Positions 24,282-34,255 are shown, counted from the stretch's first letter. The stretch is 64,000 bases of DNA from an uncultured Bacteroidales bacterium (GCA_944326265.1 CALVDE010000004.1:1-64000), one strand, 5' to 3'. Made by a program: numbers and translations. Notes: a model not told the origin generated them from the sequence alone.

Positions 24282-25193
24282 ATGGCCAACAGAAGAGACG
24301 CATTGGGAAAAGGACTCGGAGCGCTGATTCCGGAAGTGGACAGCATGAAGACCGCCGGGACTACGGACTACACGGCCCGGACAGGCAAATCTCTTGCTTC
24401 GATAAGCGAAATCCCGGTAGACAAGATAACCGCCAACCCGTACCAGCCCAGAAACAATTTTGACGAGACAGCACTCTCAGAACTGACAGAATCCATCCGG
24501 CAGCTGGGCATCATACAGCCCATAACCGTGCGCAGGATGGGACTCGGCTACCAGATTATCAGCGGAGAGCGCAGATTCAAGGCCGCCAGGGCAGCAGGTC
24601 TCAGGACCATCCCGGCATATATAAGGGAGACGGACAATCAGGGTATGCTCGAGATGGCCATCGTGGAGAACATACAGAGGGAGGATCTTGATGCTATCGA
24701 GGTAGCCCTCAGCTTCCAGCGTCTGATGGACGAATGCAGTCTCACTCAGGAGACGATGGCTGACAAAGTGGGGAAAAAGCGGGCTACTGTGGCCAACTAC
24801 CTCCGGCTGCTCAAGCTTCCGGCAGAGATACAGGTATGCATCAGGGACAAGCGCATATCCATGGGACACGCCAAGGCCATCCTTTCCCTGAACGACCCGG
24901 AGGCCCAGCAGAGCCTGTGCGACGAGATCGTCAGGAAAAGCCTCTCAGTGCGTCAGGCCGAGACCAAAGCCCAGAACATGCTCAGGAAGACTCAGGCCGG
25001 AAGCGGCACGGACAAGAAACCGGCAGCCGAGCTTCCCGATCCGTACTACAGAGTACTGGAGATCATTGGAAAATATTTCGGAAACAACATAAGTCTCAAA
25101 AGATCAGAGCAAGGCAAGGGCAGCATCACGATACAGTTCTCTTCCGACGCAGAAGTGGAATCATTTTTGAAAGCGATAGAGAACATCAATTAA
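24282..25193 (+). CDS. parB: ParB/Spo0J partition protein
   Basis: A 303-residue ParB. The N-terminal CTPase fold holds ITANPYQPRNNF, the GERRFKAARAAG arginine patch, and MAIVENIQREDLDAIEVA. A helix-turn-helix (TQETMADKVGKKRATVANYLRLLKLP) precedes a C-terminal dimerisation region. No parS consensus (TGTTNCACGTGAAACA) was noticed in the window by eye. Follows parA by 19 bases. Confidence 0.96.
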   Translation: MANRRDALGKGLGALIPEVDSMKTAGTTDYTARTGKSLASISEIPVDKITANPYQPRNNFDETALSELTESIRQLGIIQPITVRRMGLGYQIISGERRFKAARAAGLRTIPAYIRETDNQGMLEMAIVENIQREDLDAIEVALSFQRLMDECSLTQETMADKVGKKRATVANYLRLLKLPAEIQVCIRDKRISMGHAKAILSLNDPEAQQSLCDEIVRKSLSVRQAETKAQNMLRKTQAGSGTDKKPAAELPDPYYRVLEIIGKYFGNNISLKRSEQGKGSITIQFSSDAEVESFLKAIENIN

Positions 25194-25207
25194 CACCGTT
25201 GACAGAA

Positions 25208-26128
25208 GTGAGGAAGACAGCAATACTCATAATCCTGATGCTCATCATGCTTCCAGCCGGCCTGTCCGCACAGTTCATGAGCGGAGGCAGCGGAATCGGC
25301 ATGTCCTCATCTTCCTCCTCGGCTTCAGACACATCATCCCGTCAAGAGGCATATACTCTTAAAAGGTATTTCAATTCCCTGGCACATAAGGACACCATGG
25401 CCATAGGATGGGCCTTCGGAGGCTCGTTCATACTCCCCGGCACGGCCCAGATCTACAACGGAGACTACTGGAAGCTGCCCATCATATACGCCGGCATGGG
25501 AGGCATGATCGGAGGAGGCGTTTACTTCGACTCGCAGTTCAAGAAGACCGGCAGCGAATCTGACAAACTCGCCCGCAACCTGTTCTTCATAGGCGCCGCC
25601 GCATTCTACTGGGGACAGATCCTGGACGGAGCCGCCAGCTACGACTCCTACAGAGACCACCTTCCAGGAAGGGCCACGATATATTCCGCCCTACTGCCCG
25701 GACTGGGCCAGATATACAACAGAGAATTCTGGAAATTGCCGATATACTACGGAGGTCTCGCCGTCGCAGGTTATTGCTGGTACTACAACAACCTACAATA
25801 CAAGCGTTTCCAGCATGACTACAATATGGCGACACAGCCCGGCGGTGACTACCGGGGCTCCATGTCCGTAGACAATCTGCAATACTACAGGGACTATTAC
25901 AGACGCTACCGGGATTATTCCATCGTAGCGACCGTACTTATCTACATCCTGCAGATCATCGATGCCGACGTATTCGCCACCATGAGTACATTCGATGTCA
26001 ACCAGAATCTGAGCATGGATCTCCAGCCGGTAATCATAGAACCCATCAACTACGACTTCACCACCAACTACACGTATGCAATGCCTACCGGCAATGCCGT
26101 CGGAGTCGGCCTGAGTCTGAAATTTTAG
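25208..26128 (+). CDS. DUF5683 exported protein
   Basis: About 306 residues. There is no ATG between the parB stop and the signal peptide, so the start is GTG at 25208 (VRKTAILIILMLIMLPAGL) or TTG at 25199. Two repeats of the DUF5683 motif are visible: GSFILPGTAQIYNGDYWKLPIIYAG and SALLPGLGQIYNREFWKLPIYYGG. Each contains the PGxGQxYN-x-WK signature and a membrane-spanning stretch. Function unknown; genes of this type sit between parB and mltD in many Bacteroidota, which hints at a role in envelope or division. Confidence 0.85.
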   Translation: MRKTAILIILMLIMLPAGLSAQFMSGGSGIGMSSSSSSASDTSSRQEAYTLKRYFNSLAHKDTMAIGWAFGGSFILPGTAQIYNGDYWKLPIIYAGMGGMIGGGVYFDSQFKKTGSESDKLARNLFFIGAAAFYWGQILDGAASYDSYRDHLPGRATIYSALLPGLGQIYNREFWKLPIYYGGLAVAGYCWYYNNLQYKRFQHDYNMATQPGGDYRGSMSVDNLQYYRDYYRRYRDYSIVATVLIYILQIIDADVFATMSTFDVNQNLSMDLQPVIIEPINYDFTTNYTYAMPTGNAVGVGLSLKF

Positions 26129-26137
26129 AGACCTGAG

Positions 26138-27808
26138 ATGAAAAGGATTATTATACTGCTTGCAACCGCCCTGCTTGTCCTGCCGGCCCATGCCGCATAC
26201 GGACCCCGGCCTTCTGACAACAAGGATAAGGAAAAGAAAAAAATCACCCTGTTCTCCATGCCGGACAGGAAGAGCCTGATAAAGGAAAGAGACTCGCTGC
26301 TCAGGGTCAATGAGATGCTTATACAGGAACTGGACAGCCTGTACAGCGCATACAGCGACCTTTTCAACGCAGAAGAGCTCAACGGCACTGACTCCATCAA
26401 CTCCGGCATGACTGAAATGACACTCTCCGCAGGTCTTGCGCAGGACATTGACACCTGCGGCATATCCAGGGACTCCCTGCTGAGTCTCTGGTACAGGAAG
26501 ATGAACATGGATCTCATGAGCGGCGAGCCTTCGGACATAGACACACTCGAAATGACATCGGACATTCCCGACTCCGTGTACATCGAAAGGCTGCAGCGGC
26601 TCAATCCGTTCATCTCCATTCCCTACAACCGCATCATCCGCAACCACATAATCTACTATACCGAGAAAATGCCCGAAAAAATGGAGCGCATCCTCGGCCT
26701 GTCCTCTTATTACATCCCTATCTTCGAGGAAATATTCGACCAATATGACATGCCGCTGGAACTGACGGCGATGGCTGTAATAGAATCCGCCCTCAACGCC
26801 AAAGCCGTATCAAGAGCCAGGGCCAAGGGAATGTGGCAGTTCATGTACTCAACGGCCAGACGCTACGGACTTACCATCAACTCATACGTGGACGAGAGAT
26901 TCGATCCTATAGCATCCGCCCACGCGGCAGCCAGATACCTGCGCGACTCATACCTGATCTTCGGAGACTGGACGCTGGCCATTGCCTCCTACAACTGCGG
27001 TGCGGGAAACGTCAACAAGGCCATCCGCCGTGCCGGAGGCTCCAAGGATTTCTGGGACATCTATCCCTATCTGCCGCGTGAGACCAGAGGATACGTCCCG
27101 TCATTCTTCGCCGCCCTGTACGCGATGAAATATTACAAGGAGCACAACCTGACCCCGGAGACCATAACCATGCCGCCCCATACAGACACACTCCGCATCA
27201 ACAGGATGCTTCACTTCGAGCAGATTGCACATTACACAGGCGCCAGCATCGGGGAGCTTAGGACGCACAATCCCCAGTATCTGCACGACATCATACCCGG
27301 CACCGAGAAAGAATACATACTGCAGCTTCCCTACCAGTACACCAATGCGTTCATAGACCACGAAGATGAGATATACAGCTACAAGGACTCGGTGTACTTC
27401 AGCCCCGCTGCACTCAAGGAGATACAGCAGGCCAGCGAGCCCTCGAAGATAATACACCGTGTGAAACGCGGCGAGACACTCAGCCACATAGCCTTAAGAT
27501 ACGGTGTATCCGTCAAGAACATCCAGCGTTGGAACGGCATAGGCACCCGGATACGCGAAGGACAGCGGCTGGCCATCTACACCAACGGCAGCGGACCCTC
27601 CGCAAAATCCTCGAAATCCGGCAGCGGAGTCTCCACAACTGTCTCCAACGGCTACGTCATGTACACTGTCCGTTCCGGCGACAACCTCTGGGACATAGCC
27701 AGGAAATTCGACGGAGTGAGCATGAACGACCTCATGAAGCTCAACGGACTCAGCAAGAACAGCAAGATCTATCCAGGCAAGAAAATAAAGATCAAAAAGG
27801 CACAGTAA
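26138..27808 (+). CDS. mltD: MltD-like lytic transglycosylase with two LysM domains
   Basis: A 556-residue exported protein. The signal peptide is MKRIIILLATALLVLPAHAA. The SLT domain (about 185-330) has the catalytic Glu in AVIESALNAKAVS and downstream ARAKGMWQFM and AIASYNCGAGNVNKA. Two LysM peptidoglycan-binding repeats lie near 440-485 (VKRGETLSHIALRYGVSV) and 510-555 (VRSGDNLWDIARKFDGVS). It cleaves glycan strands in the cell wall. Starts 9 bases after the DUF5683 gene; its 3' end overlaps the convergent gene by 17 bases. Confidence 0.94.
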   Translation: MKRIIILLATALLVLPAHAAYGPRPSDNKDKEKKKITLFSMPDRKSLIKERDSLLRVNEMLIQELDSLYSAYSDLFNAEELNGTDSINSGMTEMTLSAGLAQDIDTCGISRDSLLSLWYRKMNMDLMSGEPSDIDTLEMTSDIPDSVYIERLQRLNPFISIPYNRIIRNHIIYYTEKMPEKMERILGLSSYYIPIFEEIFDQYDMPLELTAMAVIESALNAKAVSRARAKGMWQFMYSTARRYGLTINSYVDERFDPIASAHAAARYLRDSYLIFGDWTLAIASYNCGAGNVNKAIRRAGGSKDFWDIYPYLPRETRGYVPSFFAALYAMKYYKEHNLTPETITMPPHTDTLRINRMLHFEQIAHYTGASIGELRTHNPQYLHDIIPGTEKEYILQLPYQYTNAFIDHEDEIYSYKDSVYFSPAALKEIQQASEPSKIIHRVKRGETLSHIALRYGVSVKNIQRWNGIGTRIREGQRLAIYTNGSGPSAKSSKSGSGVSTTVSNGYVMYTVRSGDNLWDIARKFDGVSMNDLMKLNGLSKNSKIYPGKKIKIKKAQ

Positions 27809-29723
27809 GCTGAAACCTCACGCCTAGAGCGTCTCGTGCCCGGTCAGTATACTTGACCGCATGACATTTGAGGCTCATGGAAAGCCATCTGACAGGCCTG
27901 TATGTCACCAGGGCATACAGGCCTGCTCCTTTTCCATAATAAGCCGGAACAGAAAACGCACCGGGGACATCTCCCTCATAAGAGTAGATTCTGGAATCCC
28001 AGTCCTCTACGGCAAAGAGCGTGAGTCTTGCACTGAATCTGAGACATCCGGATGCCGCAGAACAGCCTGCCTGCTGATACACCAGGATGCCGGTACTCCC
28101 GCTGCTCCAGCATCCCTCGAGCCTGGTGGACAACTCAAGCCCGCACGCCTGGATACTGCAGTCATACTCTGTCCTGAGCCGGAGCTGACGGACCTGGCGG
28201 CCTCCGTCGTAAGATCCGCTCAGCTTGAAATAAAGCGAATGAGCCTCCGACAACGTCCACGCACAGTCTGCCCCCGCCTTGAACGCATCAGACGGTTCCC
28301 TTACACCGAAACGGGCAAAAGGGAAATGAGTGTACTCCGCATAAGCGGAAAATGCGGTGCTCCTGACCGGGGTCCATCTGACTGATGCCGAAGCCCCGTG
28401 CTCGTTGTTCACATTACTCCGGCAGTACGCTCCGGCATGTGCCGCTATATAATCCTTGGAGTAATACCTGTACAGAAGCGAGATCTCCAATGACGGTGAC
28501 AGCGGACATACGGCTCCGGCCAGGACCGCCGGATCCAGGTCCCGGTCCAAAGCGACCTCACCGAATACCCTTGTTCCCCTGAACGAGAGCAGAAAGTCAG
28601 CGGAGGCATTGCCCCACCATCCATCGTAACGAAGATGCTCATTATAATATGACTTTCTTCTGCCGTCCAACTTGTCGTAACGGTACGCGGCCAGCGTAAT
28701 GCCTGTCTTGAACCATTTCCCGTGCCACGACACATTGCCGCCGGCCACCTGTTCCCTGAGCGCGTCCCGGGCTGCCCTGTCCGCATCGCTGTCATGCAGC
28801 CCGTCATCCGGCTTGGTCACAAAATATTCCCCCTCCACCCTGGCATCCTGCCCGTTGTCGGAATAGAACGTCGAGACATCCACGCCGGCAGGAAAAGACA
28901 CAGTCATCCCGGCCCCATGAAAATAAGCATTCTCATCAGTCGAATTGTAAGGGCGTACCCCTGATTCCCTGCGCACTGCAGATGACGGGGTGCCCGGAGA
29001 AGATACTGCGAATCCGTTCCACAGCACCAGCCCCTGAGCGAAACGCAGAGAAAAATCACCGGCCACTGCACTTTTAAGTCTGAAACGTCCGTCCCTTGAA
29101 AGCCTGATATCCCCTGCGGACAGGCTCAGGGAATAGAAATCCGGGAAGCCGGACTCGCCTGCATCGCTCTCCAGAACCAGGCCGGCACCGAATCTTCCCG
29201 CTATGTCCGTTTTCAGCCGCACCAGCAGCGGAACAGGCAGACCGGATTTCTCTTCCGCATCACGGCGGACATTCCATCTGGTCCTGAACATCAGCCTTCC
29301 GGAAATAATATCGGCTGACCTTTTCTTATCCATCCCGTTTCCGAAAGTGATGAACGGCCGGATATTCCTGACCGTCTCAAAATCAAAACCGTCCACCAAA
29401 GACAGTTCCGTCTCGGAAGAAACAGCCCCGTACTCATCCCTGTACTCCATCAGGCTGAGCACCATGAACGGAGTCACCAGCGGCAGGGCCTCCAGCTGCT
29501 CCCTTCCGGCAGTGTTGACATCCACCGGCCTGGCCATCAGGGCTGTAAGATAATCCACAAGCTCTTCCGGGTCCCCGGAACCGTCCTCGCACTGTCTCTC
29601 GATGATACGGACAATACTCTCTGGCAGATCCTGAGCCACAATATCTACGGTATACAACAGAAGAGCCGCCCCGAGAAGGACGGCTCCGCACCTTGCTCTC
29701 TTCCCTTCAAATCTCCCGCACAT
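27792..29723 (-). CDS. Helix-hairpin-helix / outer-membrane barrel protein
   Basis: A 643-residue exported protein. A signal sequence (ARCGAVLLGAALLLYTVDIVAQ) is followed by a ComEA-like helix-hairpin-helix segment (PVDVNTAGREQLEALPLVTPFMVLSLMEYRDEYG). The remaining 500 residues look like a large outer-membrane barrel of alternating strands (SLRFAQGLVLWNG, GMTVSFPAGVDVSTFYSD, FSAYAEYTHFPFARFG). A conserved Bacteroidota protein type; the HhH part in a barrel protein suggests contact with DNA or with a helical partner, but no function is established that I know of. Confidence 0.78.
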   Translation of the reverse strand: MCGRFEGKRARCGAVLLGAALLLYTVDIVAQDLPESIVRIIERQCEDGSGDPEELVDYLTALMARPVDVNTAGREQLEALPLVTPFMVLSLMEYRDEYGAVSSETELSLVDGFDFETVRNIRPFITFGNGMDKKRSADIISGRLMFRTRWNVRRDAEEKSGLPVPLLVRLKTDIAGRFGAGLVLESDAGESGFPDFYSLSLSAGDIRLSRDGRFRLKSAVAGDFSLRFAQGLVLWNGFAVSSPGTPSSAVRRESGVRPYNSTDENAYFHGAGMTVSFPAGVDVSTFYSDNGQDARVEGEYFVTKPDDGLHDSDADRAARDALREQVAGGNVSWHGKWFKTGITLAAYRYDKLDGRRKSYYNEHLRYDGWWGNASADFLLSFRGTRVFGEVALDRDLDPAVLAGAVCPLSPSLEISLLYRYYSKDYIAAHAGAYCRSNVNNEHGASASVRWTPVRSTAFSAYAEYTHFPFARFGVREPSDAFKAGADCAWTLSEAHSLYFKLSGSYDGGRQVRQLRLRTEYDCSIQACGLELSTRLEGCWSSGSTGILVYQQAGCSAASGCLRFSARLTLFAVEDWDSRIYSYEGDVPGAFSVPAYYGKGAGLYALVTYRPVRWLSMSLKCHAVKYTDRARDALGVRFQLTVPF

Positions 29724-29753
29724 ACCAGACTTATTTTAAGTTCACATCATGTA

Positions 29754-30266
29754 TCAGTCTACTTTGAACCTGTACTTAATCTCCTTGAGCTCCCGGTTGG
29801 CCTTCTCAATCTTCGAGGCCAGGTCCTTCTTGAAGGCCGCCACCCTCTCCATAACCGCCGGATCACCCGTACCGAGAATCTGAGCCGCCAGAATTGCCGC
29901 GTTCTTGGCTCCGTCAAGAGCAACAGTAGCGACAGGTATTCCGGAAGGCATCTGCAGAATTGACAGGATGGAATCCCACCCGTCTATGGAATTCGAGGAC
30001 TTTATAGGCACACCGATGACAGGCAGCGGTGTATAAGCCGCGATTACCCCGGGAAGATGGGCCGCTCCGCCGGCACCGGCGATTATCACCTTGACACCCC
30101 TCTCCTGAGCCGCAGTGGCGAACTGCATGACCTGCACAGGCACCCTGTGGGCTGAGAGAGCATTGATTTCAAAAGGTATTTCCATAGAATCAAGGAACTC
30201 GGCAGCCTGTTTCATCACCGGCATGTCCGAAGTACTTCCCATAATAATAGATACTAGCGGTTTCAT
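29754..30266 (-). CDS. purE: N5-carboxyaminoimidazole ribonucleotide mutase (PurE)
   Basis: A 170-residue class I PurE. The active-site motifs are MGSTSDMPVM, SAHRVP, and AGAGGAAHLPGV with PVIGVPI. It converts N5-CAIR to CAIR in purine synthesis, in the cytoplasm as an octamer. A purine-related neighbour, hpt, starts divergently 93 bases away. Confidence 0.96.
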   Translation of the reverse strand: MKPLVSIIMGSTSDMPVMKQAAEFLDSMEIPFEINALSAHRVPVQVMQFATAAQERGVKVIIAGAGGAAHLPGVIAAYTPLPVIGVPIKSSNSIDGWDSILSILQMPSGIPVATVALDGAKNAAILAAQILGTGDPAVMERVAAFKKDLASKIEKANRELKEIKYRFKVD

Positions 30267-30323
30267 ATTTCTTCAGATTTAAACACAGCAAATTTAATCT
30301 AAAAAAACATTATTCCAGCTATT

Positions 30324-30355
30324 TTTGAATAATTCAAAACAGTTTTTTACATTTG
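30324..30355 (+). promoter_or_regulatory. hpt-adk promoter, nearly leaderless
   Basis: -33 TTTG (30324-30327), exact 20-bp spacer, -7 TACATTTG (30348-30355). The hpt ATG begins 4 bases after the -7 box, so the transcript should start at or a few bases from the start codon. Confidence 0.72.
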
Positions 30356-30359
30356 CGGT

Positions 30360-30899
30360 ATGGACAGAATCAAACTTCACGACAAGTATTTCAGGCTTCT
30401 CATCCCCCATGAAAAGATAGAGGAGGCCGTCCGGGAAACCGCGCGGCAGCTTAACAGAGACTATGAAGGCGGAAACGACATCCCGGTATTCCTCAGTGTC
30501 CTCAACGGTTCGTTCATGTTCACCGCCTCCCTGCTCAAATACACCACATTCCTGTCCGAGCTCTCCTTTGTCAAGCTGTCATCGTACAGCGGCATGTCAT
30601 CAACAGGGCCTGCACGCCGTCTGATCGGTCTGTCCGACAGCCTTAAGGGGAGGAGAGTCATCATCATAGAAGACATCGTGGACTCAGGAAGAACCATCAC
30701 GGACATGTACGCCATGCTCAGAGAAATGGGCGTAGAAGACATCCGGGTCTGCACTCTCTTCCTCAAGCCGGCAGCCTACAAGGGCTCTGTAAGAATTGAC
30801 TATCATGCCATGGAGATAGGCAACGAGTTCATCGTCGGATTCGGGCTGGACTACGACCAGCTCGGCCGCCAGTTTCAGGACATATACATCGTCGAATAA
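30360..30899 (+). CDS. hpt: Hypoxanthine phosphoribosyltransferase
   Basis: A 179-residue type I phosphoribosyltransferase. The PRPP-binding loop is IIIEDIVDSGRTITDM (residues about 100-115), and the flexible-loop region KLSSYSGMSS and C-terminal FIVGFGLDYDQ are in place. It salvages hypoxanthine/guanine with PRPP. First gene of hpt-adk. Confidence 0.95.
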   Translation: MDRIKLHDKYFRLLIPHEKIEEAVRETARQLNRDYEGGNDIPVFLSVLNGSFMFTASLLKYTTFLSELSFVKLSSYSGMSSTGPARRLIGLSDSLKGRRVIIIEDIVDSGRTITDMYAMLREMGVEDIRVCTLFLKPAAYKGSVRIDYHAMEIGNEFIVGFGLDYDQLGRQFQDIYIVE

Positions 30900-30921
30900 C
30901 CAACTTTTAACTGTATAGATT

Positions 30922-31491
30922 ATGAAATATTACATCCTTTTCGGTCCTCCGGGAGCCGGCAAAGGCACCCAGGCCAAGCAGATAGTCGAGAAATACCGTT
31001 ACCTCCACCTCTCCACCGGTGACCTCCTGCGCCAGGAGATGGCCGCCGGCACCGAACTCGGAAAGAAAGCAGCCGAGCTCATCAACCGAGGGGACCTTGT
31101 TCCTGACGAGGTGGTAGAAGGCATGATCCGCAACAAGATAGCATCCAACAGGAACGTAGCCGGATTCCTTTTCGACGGCTTTCCCCGCACCATTGCCCAG
31201 GCAGAGGCCCTTGATGCCATGCTTGCGGAATTCGGAGGCAAGGTAGATGCGGTCCTCTCCCTCACTCTTCCTGACAGCATGGTCTTCGAGCGCATCCTGC
31301 ACCGCGCCCGGATCGAGGGCCGCAAGGACGACACTGACCGCAGCATCATCGAAAACCGCATTGCCACCTATCATGACAAGACCGAGCCCCTGATCTCCTA
31401 CTACAAGGGCCACGGCAACTACCGCGAGATAGAGGGCAACGACACCATAGAGAATGTCTTCGCCGCCCTCTGCGGAATCCTCGGTGAATAA
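30922..31491 (+). CDS. adk: Adenylate kinase
   Basis: A 189-residue short-form adenylate kinase: P loop FGPPGAGKGTQA, AMP-binding HLSTGDLLR, FDGFPRT, and a short LID (RIEGRKDDTDRSIIENR) without zinc cysteines. Interconverts ATP+AMP and 2 ADP. It follows hpt by 22 bases and ends at a strong terminator. Confidence 0.96.
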   Translation: MKYYILFGPPGAGKGTQAKQIVEKYRYLHLSTGDLLRQEMAAGTELGKKAAELINRGDLVPDEVVEGMIRNKIASNRNVAGFLFDGFPRTIAQAEALDAMLAEFGGKVDAVLSLTLPDSMVFERILHRARIEGRKDDTDRSIIENRIATYHDKTEPLISYYKGHGNYREIEGNDTIENVFAALCGILGE

Positions 31492-31524
31492 GCCGCCGCA
31501 TAACTCACAGACGGCAAGCAGTAT

Positions 31525-31560
31525 ACGGGACAGCTCACAACAGGGCAGTCCCGTTTTTTT
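31525..31560 (+). terminator. hpt-adk terminator
   Basis: Stem ACGGGAC / GTCCCGT (31525-31531, 31548-31554) followed by seven T. Confidence 0.8.
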
Positions 31561-31563
31561 ATG

Positions 31564-32553
31564 TCAGAAAAACAGGGCTGTCAGATCTTCCGGGGACACC
31601 GGTCCGAAATATTCAGCCAGAGGAAGGGCCGCCAGAGCACAGCGGACCGCATTGTACGAATGAGGCAAGCCGGTAAGTACCCGTTCCACTTCTTCCGTCG
31701 GTCTGGTAAAGAAGTAGTCACCGCGAATGGAGCATGAGCGGATGAGACCGCCGGAGACATCGAGGGAGACTTCGATGAAGCCCCAGGGGAAGCGGCGGGT
31801 CTGGTTGAGACCGTAACGGGGAGAATTGCCGTAGTTCCACTGCCAGGTGGAATATTTTTCCTGACGCAGACGGTCTATCGCCTCCTTTTCCTGTGCGGTG
31901 TAACTGCGGAGAGTGTCCTTGCCGTCTGCGATATGGTCCTGAAGATAAGTGATGAACTCCTCCACTGACATGGAGCGGTACCGGGCGGGCAGATGCTCCG
32001 AGATATTGGTTACCCGCGAGCGGTTGGACTGCACGCTCTTGCCGATGAATTTCTCAGGACGGGTGTTGAGGGCTCCGGACAAGTCGGCTACAGATGCCGA
32101 GAAGAGCAGAGTACCGTGCTGCAGGATCCTTCCTCCGTGGACGCAAACCGCATTGCCCGAAAACTTTCTACCGTTGATAACCAGATCATTGCGTCCTTCG
32201 AGCGAGGCATTTACCCCCATCCCGCGCAGAGCCTCTATTATCGGAGCCGTGAAACGCCGGAACATGGCAGGCGTATCCTCTCCCTCCACCTTCCGGTCGA
32301 TGAAAGTATAATTGACATTGCCAAGGTCATGAAAAACCGCACCGCCGCCCGTGAGACGACGGACTACAGGTATGCCGCGCGTCCGGACATATTCCGAATT
32401 GATCTCAGCGGCGGCATTCTGGTAGCGGCCGACGATGACCGAAGGGGCATTTCTCCAGAGGCGGAATACCGGTTCGGAGAGAGAGGTCAGGAGGTATTCC
32501 TCGGCGGCGAGGTTCCAGTAGGGATCGGTGGTGGAATCTACGATGCAGATCAT
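31564..32553 (-). CDS. lplA: Lipoate-protein ligase A
   Basis: A 329-residue lipoyl ligase: LAAEEYLL, VIVGRYQNAAAEIN, the RRLTGGGAVFHDLGNVNYTF core, GRNDLVINGRKFSGNA with the catalytic lysine, and a C-terminal accessory domain (STWQWNYGNSPRYGLNQTRRF). It attaches lipoate to the 2-oxoacid dehydrogenase and glycine-cleavage H proteins. Last gene of obg-PAP2-lplA, 9 bases after the PAP2 stop. Confidence 0.93.
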   Translation of the reverse strand: MICIVDSTTDPYWNLAAEEYLLTSLSEPVFRLWRNAPSVIVGRYQNAAAEINSEYVRTRGIPVVRRLTGGGAVFHDLGNVNYTFIDRKVEGEDTPAMFRRFTAPIIEALRGMGVNASLEGRNDLVINGRKFSGNAVCVHGGRILQHGTLLFSASVADLSGALNTRPEKFIGKSVQSNRSRVTNISEHLPARYRSMSVEEFITYLQDHIADGKDTLRSYTAQEKEAIDRLRQEKYSTWQWNYGNSPRYGLNQTRRFPWGFIEVSLDVSGGLIRSCSIRGDYFFTRPTEEVERVLTGLPHSYNAVRCALAALPLAEYFGPVSPEDLTALFF

Positions 32554-32562
32554 GAGACGGGA

Positions 32563-33180
32563 TTACGAGTATTTTCGGGAGATTACGGACAGTATGCTTC
32601 TGTACAGAAAGTACACGGCAAGGGCTATGAGAGCACCGGCGGCAGCACCGCACAGTACGTCTGTCGTGAAATGTTTGGCCAGATATATGCGGCTGAAACT
32701 GACCAGTGCCGCCCATGTCAGAATACCTGCGGAGTACCATCCCCTTCGGAACATAAGTGCTGTAAGGACGGCCAATCCAAAAGTGTTGGAAGCATGTGCG
32801 GAGAAGAAACCGTAAAGCCCTCCGCTGCCCTCCGGCAGATGGAGCATACCCTCCAGCAAGGGGTCATGACCCGGGCGGGGACGGGCGGCCCATTCCTTGA
32901 CCAGATTGGTGATCTGCTCAGTGAGACCGAAGCACAGAGCCACCGCCAGTACTCCGATGAGTCCTGTCAGCCAGAGCGGTATCCGGCCACCGAGGCGGAA
33001 TGCGGACGATTTCCGGCCGTACCATTTGGGGATGAACATAAGTACGGCTATGAGCACGTACAGCGGAATCCACACCTTGCTCGATGAGAGAAAGAGCATG
33101 ATGCTGTCCAGGACCGGTGTGTGCAGGGCGTTGAGGCCCAGTGTGATGACGTGGTCTAGTTCTATCAGCCAGTCCATCAT
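32563..33180 (-). CDS. PAP2-family membrane phosphatase
   Basis: A 205-residue integral membrane protein with about five spans. The PAP2 signatures are [21 protein letters not shown] (in place of SGH) and [17 protein letters not shown]. Members dephosphorylate undecaprenyl pyrophosphate, phosphatidylglycerophosphate or lipid A. Its start overlaps the obg stop by 4 bases. Confidence 0.92.
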   Translation of the reverse strand: MMDWLIELDHVITLGLNALHTPVLDSIMLFLSSSKVWIPLYVLIAVLMFIPKWYGRKSSAFRLGGRIPLWLTGLIGVLAVALCFGLTEQITNLVKEWAARPRPGHDPLLEGMLHLPEGSGGLYGFFSAHASNTFGLAVLTALMFRRGWYSAGILTWAALVSFSRIYLAKHFTTDVLCGAAAGALIALAVYFLYRSILSVISRKYS

Positions 33181-34178
33181 AGCGCATTCCGGTTAAGGGT
33201 AGTCCAGAGCAAGTCCTTGAGCCGGGGGATGTTCTCTCCGCTCACTGACGAGAAAAATATGGCGGGTACGCCCTCGGGCAGCTCCTTCTGCAGCCCGGCG
33301 CGGAGCTCGTCGTCCAGAATATCGGCCTTGGAGATGCCCAGGACACGGTCCTTGTCCAGCAGCTCCGGGTTGAACTGTTCCAGCTCACCGAGGAGAGTGC
33401 GGTATTCGGCCCGTATATCCTTGGTGTCGGCGGGTATGACGAAAAGCAGCATGGAATTGCGCTCGATGTGCTTGAGAAATCTGAGTCCCAGACCCTTGCC
33501 CTCATGCGCCCCTTCGATGATGCCCGGGATGTCGGCCATCACGAAAGAGTGGTCGTCGCGGCATGAGACGATACCCAGGTTGGGTTCGAGGGTGGTGAAG
33601 GGATAGTCGGCGATCTTGGGCTTGGCCGCCGATACTGCTGAGAGCAGGGTCGACTTGCCGGCATTGGGGAAGCCCACCAGACCTACATCGGCCAGCAGCT
33701 TGAGCTCGAGGATGAACCACCCTTCGCGGCCCGGCTCGCCCTCCTGCGCGAAACGGGGGGTCTGCATGGTGGCTGTCTTGAAGAAGTTGTTGCCCTTGCC
33801 TCCCCGGCCGCCGCGCACCAGAATCTCCTGCTGACCAGGCTCCAGTATCTCGCAGAGCACCTCGCCCGTCTCGGCATCCTTGGCGACTGTTCCCAATGGC
33901 ACCTCCAGAACGATGTCCTTGCCGTTGGCCCCGTGCCTGAGACCTCCGCTGCCCGCTCCGCCGTGCTCGGCCTTGATGTGCTTGCGGTATTTAAGATGAA
34001 TAAGGGTCCAGTACTGCGGGTCGCCCTTGAGGATGATATGGCCTCCGCGGCCTCCGTCTCCTCCGTCGGGTCCGCCCTTGGGAATGTACTTCTCGCGCCG
34101 CAGATGGGTGGAGCCGTTGCCTCCGTTCCCCGAAGCGCAGAATATCTTCACATAGTCTATGAAATTGCTGCCTGGCAT
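33177..34178 (-). CDS. obg: Obg GTPase (ribosome assembly), 5' end supplied by a mobile element
   Basis: A 333-residue Obg. The glycine-rich Obg fold ([25 protein letters not shown]) precedes a GTPase domain with [15 protein letters not shown], the switch region [27 protein letters not shown] and late SKADILDD. It acts in 50S subunit assembly and stress response and is normally essential. The first 11 codons (to 34147) lie within a 33-bp repeat shared with 57109-57141 and come from, or were recombined with, integrative element 2; the protein is unchanged. Its native promoter is now at 57 kb, so it depends on the element for transcription. Confidence 0.95.
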   Translation of the reverse strand: MPGSNFIDYVKIFCASGNGGNGSTHLRREKYIPKGGPDGGDGGRGGHIILKGDPQYWTLIHLKYRKHIKAEHGGAGSGGLRHGANGKDIVLEVPLGTVAKDAETGEVLCEILEPGQQEILVRGGRGGKGNNFFKTATMQTPRFAQEGEPGREGWFILELKLLADVGLVGFPNAGKSTLLSAVSAAKPKIADYPFTTLEPNLGIVSCRDDHSFVMADIPGIIEGAHEGKGLGLRFLKHIERNSMLLFVIPADTKDIRAEYRTLLGELEQFNPELLDKDRVLGISKADILDDELRAGLQKELPEGVPAIFFSSVSGENIPRLKDLLWTTLNRNAL

Positions 34179-34179
34179 A
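34147..34179 (-). repeat. att site of element 2 in the obg start region
   Basis: 33 bp matching 57109-57141 in 32 positions, same orientation. The single difference (34170 versus 57132) is the third base of the obg Gly3 codon, so the protein is unaffected. It covers the ATG and first ten obg codons. Confidence 0.92.
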
Positions 34180-34233
34180 TATGCTTATTAATTAATATTT
34201 TAAGTGGTTCTTTTGTGCCGCGGATAGGGTGAA

Positions 34234-34255
34234 AGTAACAAACGGGTAACAAAAT
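34234..34255 (+). repeat. Left arm-type repeat of element 2
   Basis: 22 bp (GTAACAAACGGGTAACAAAA core) identical to 56965-56986. It contains two GTAACAAA half sites and lies 54 bases inside the left att core. Likely integrase or excisionase arm site. Confidence 0.7.
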
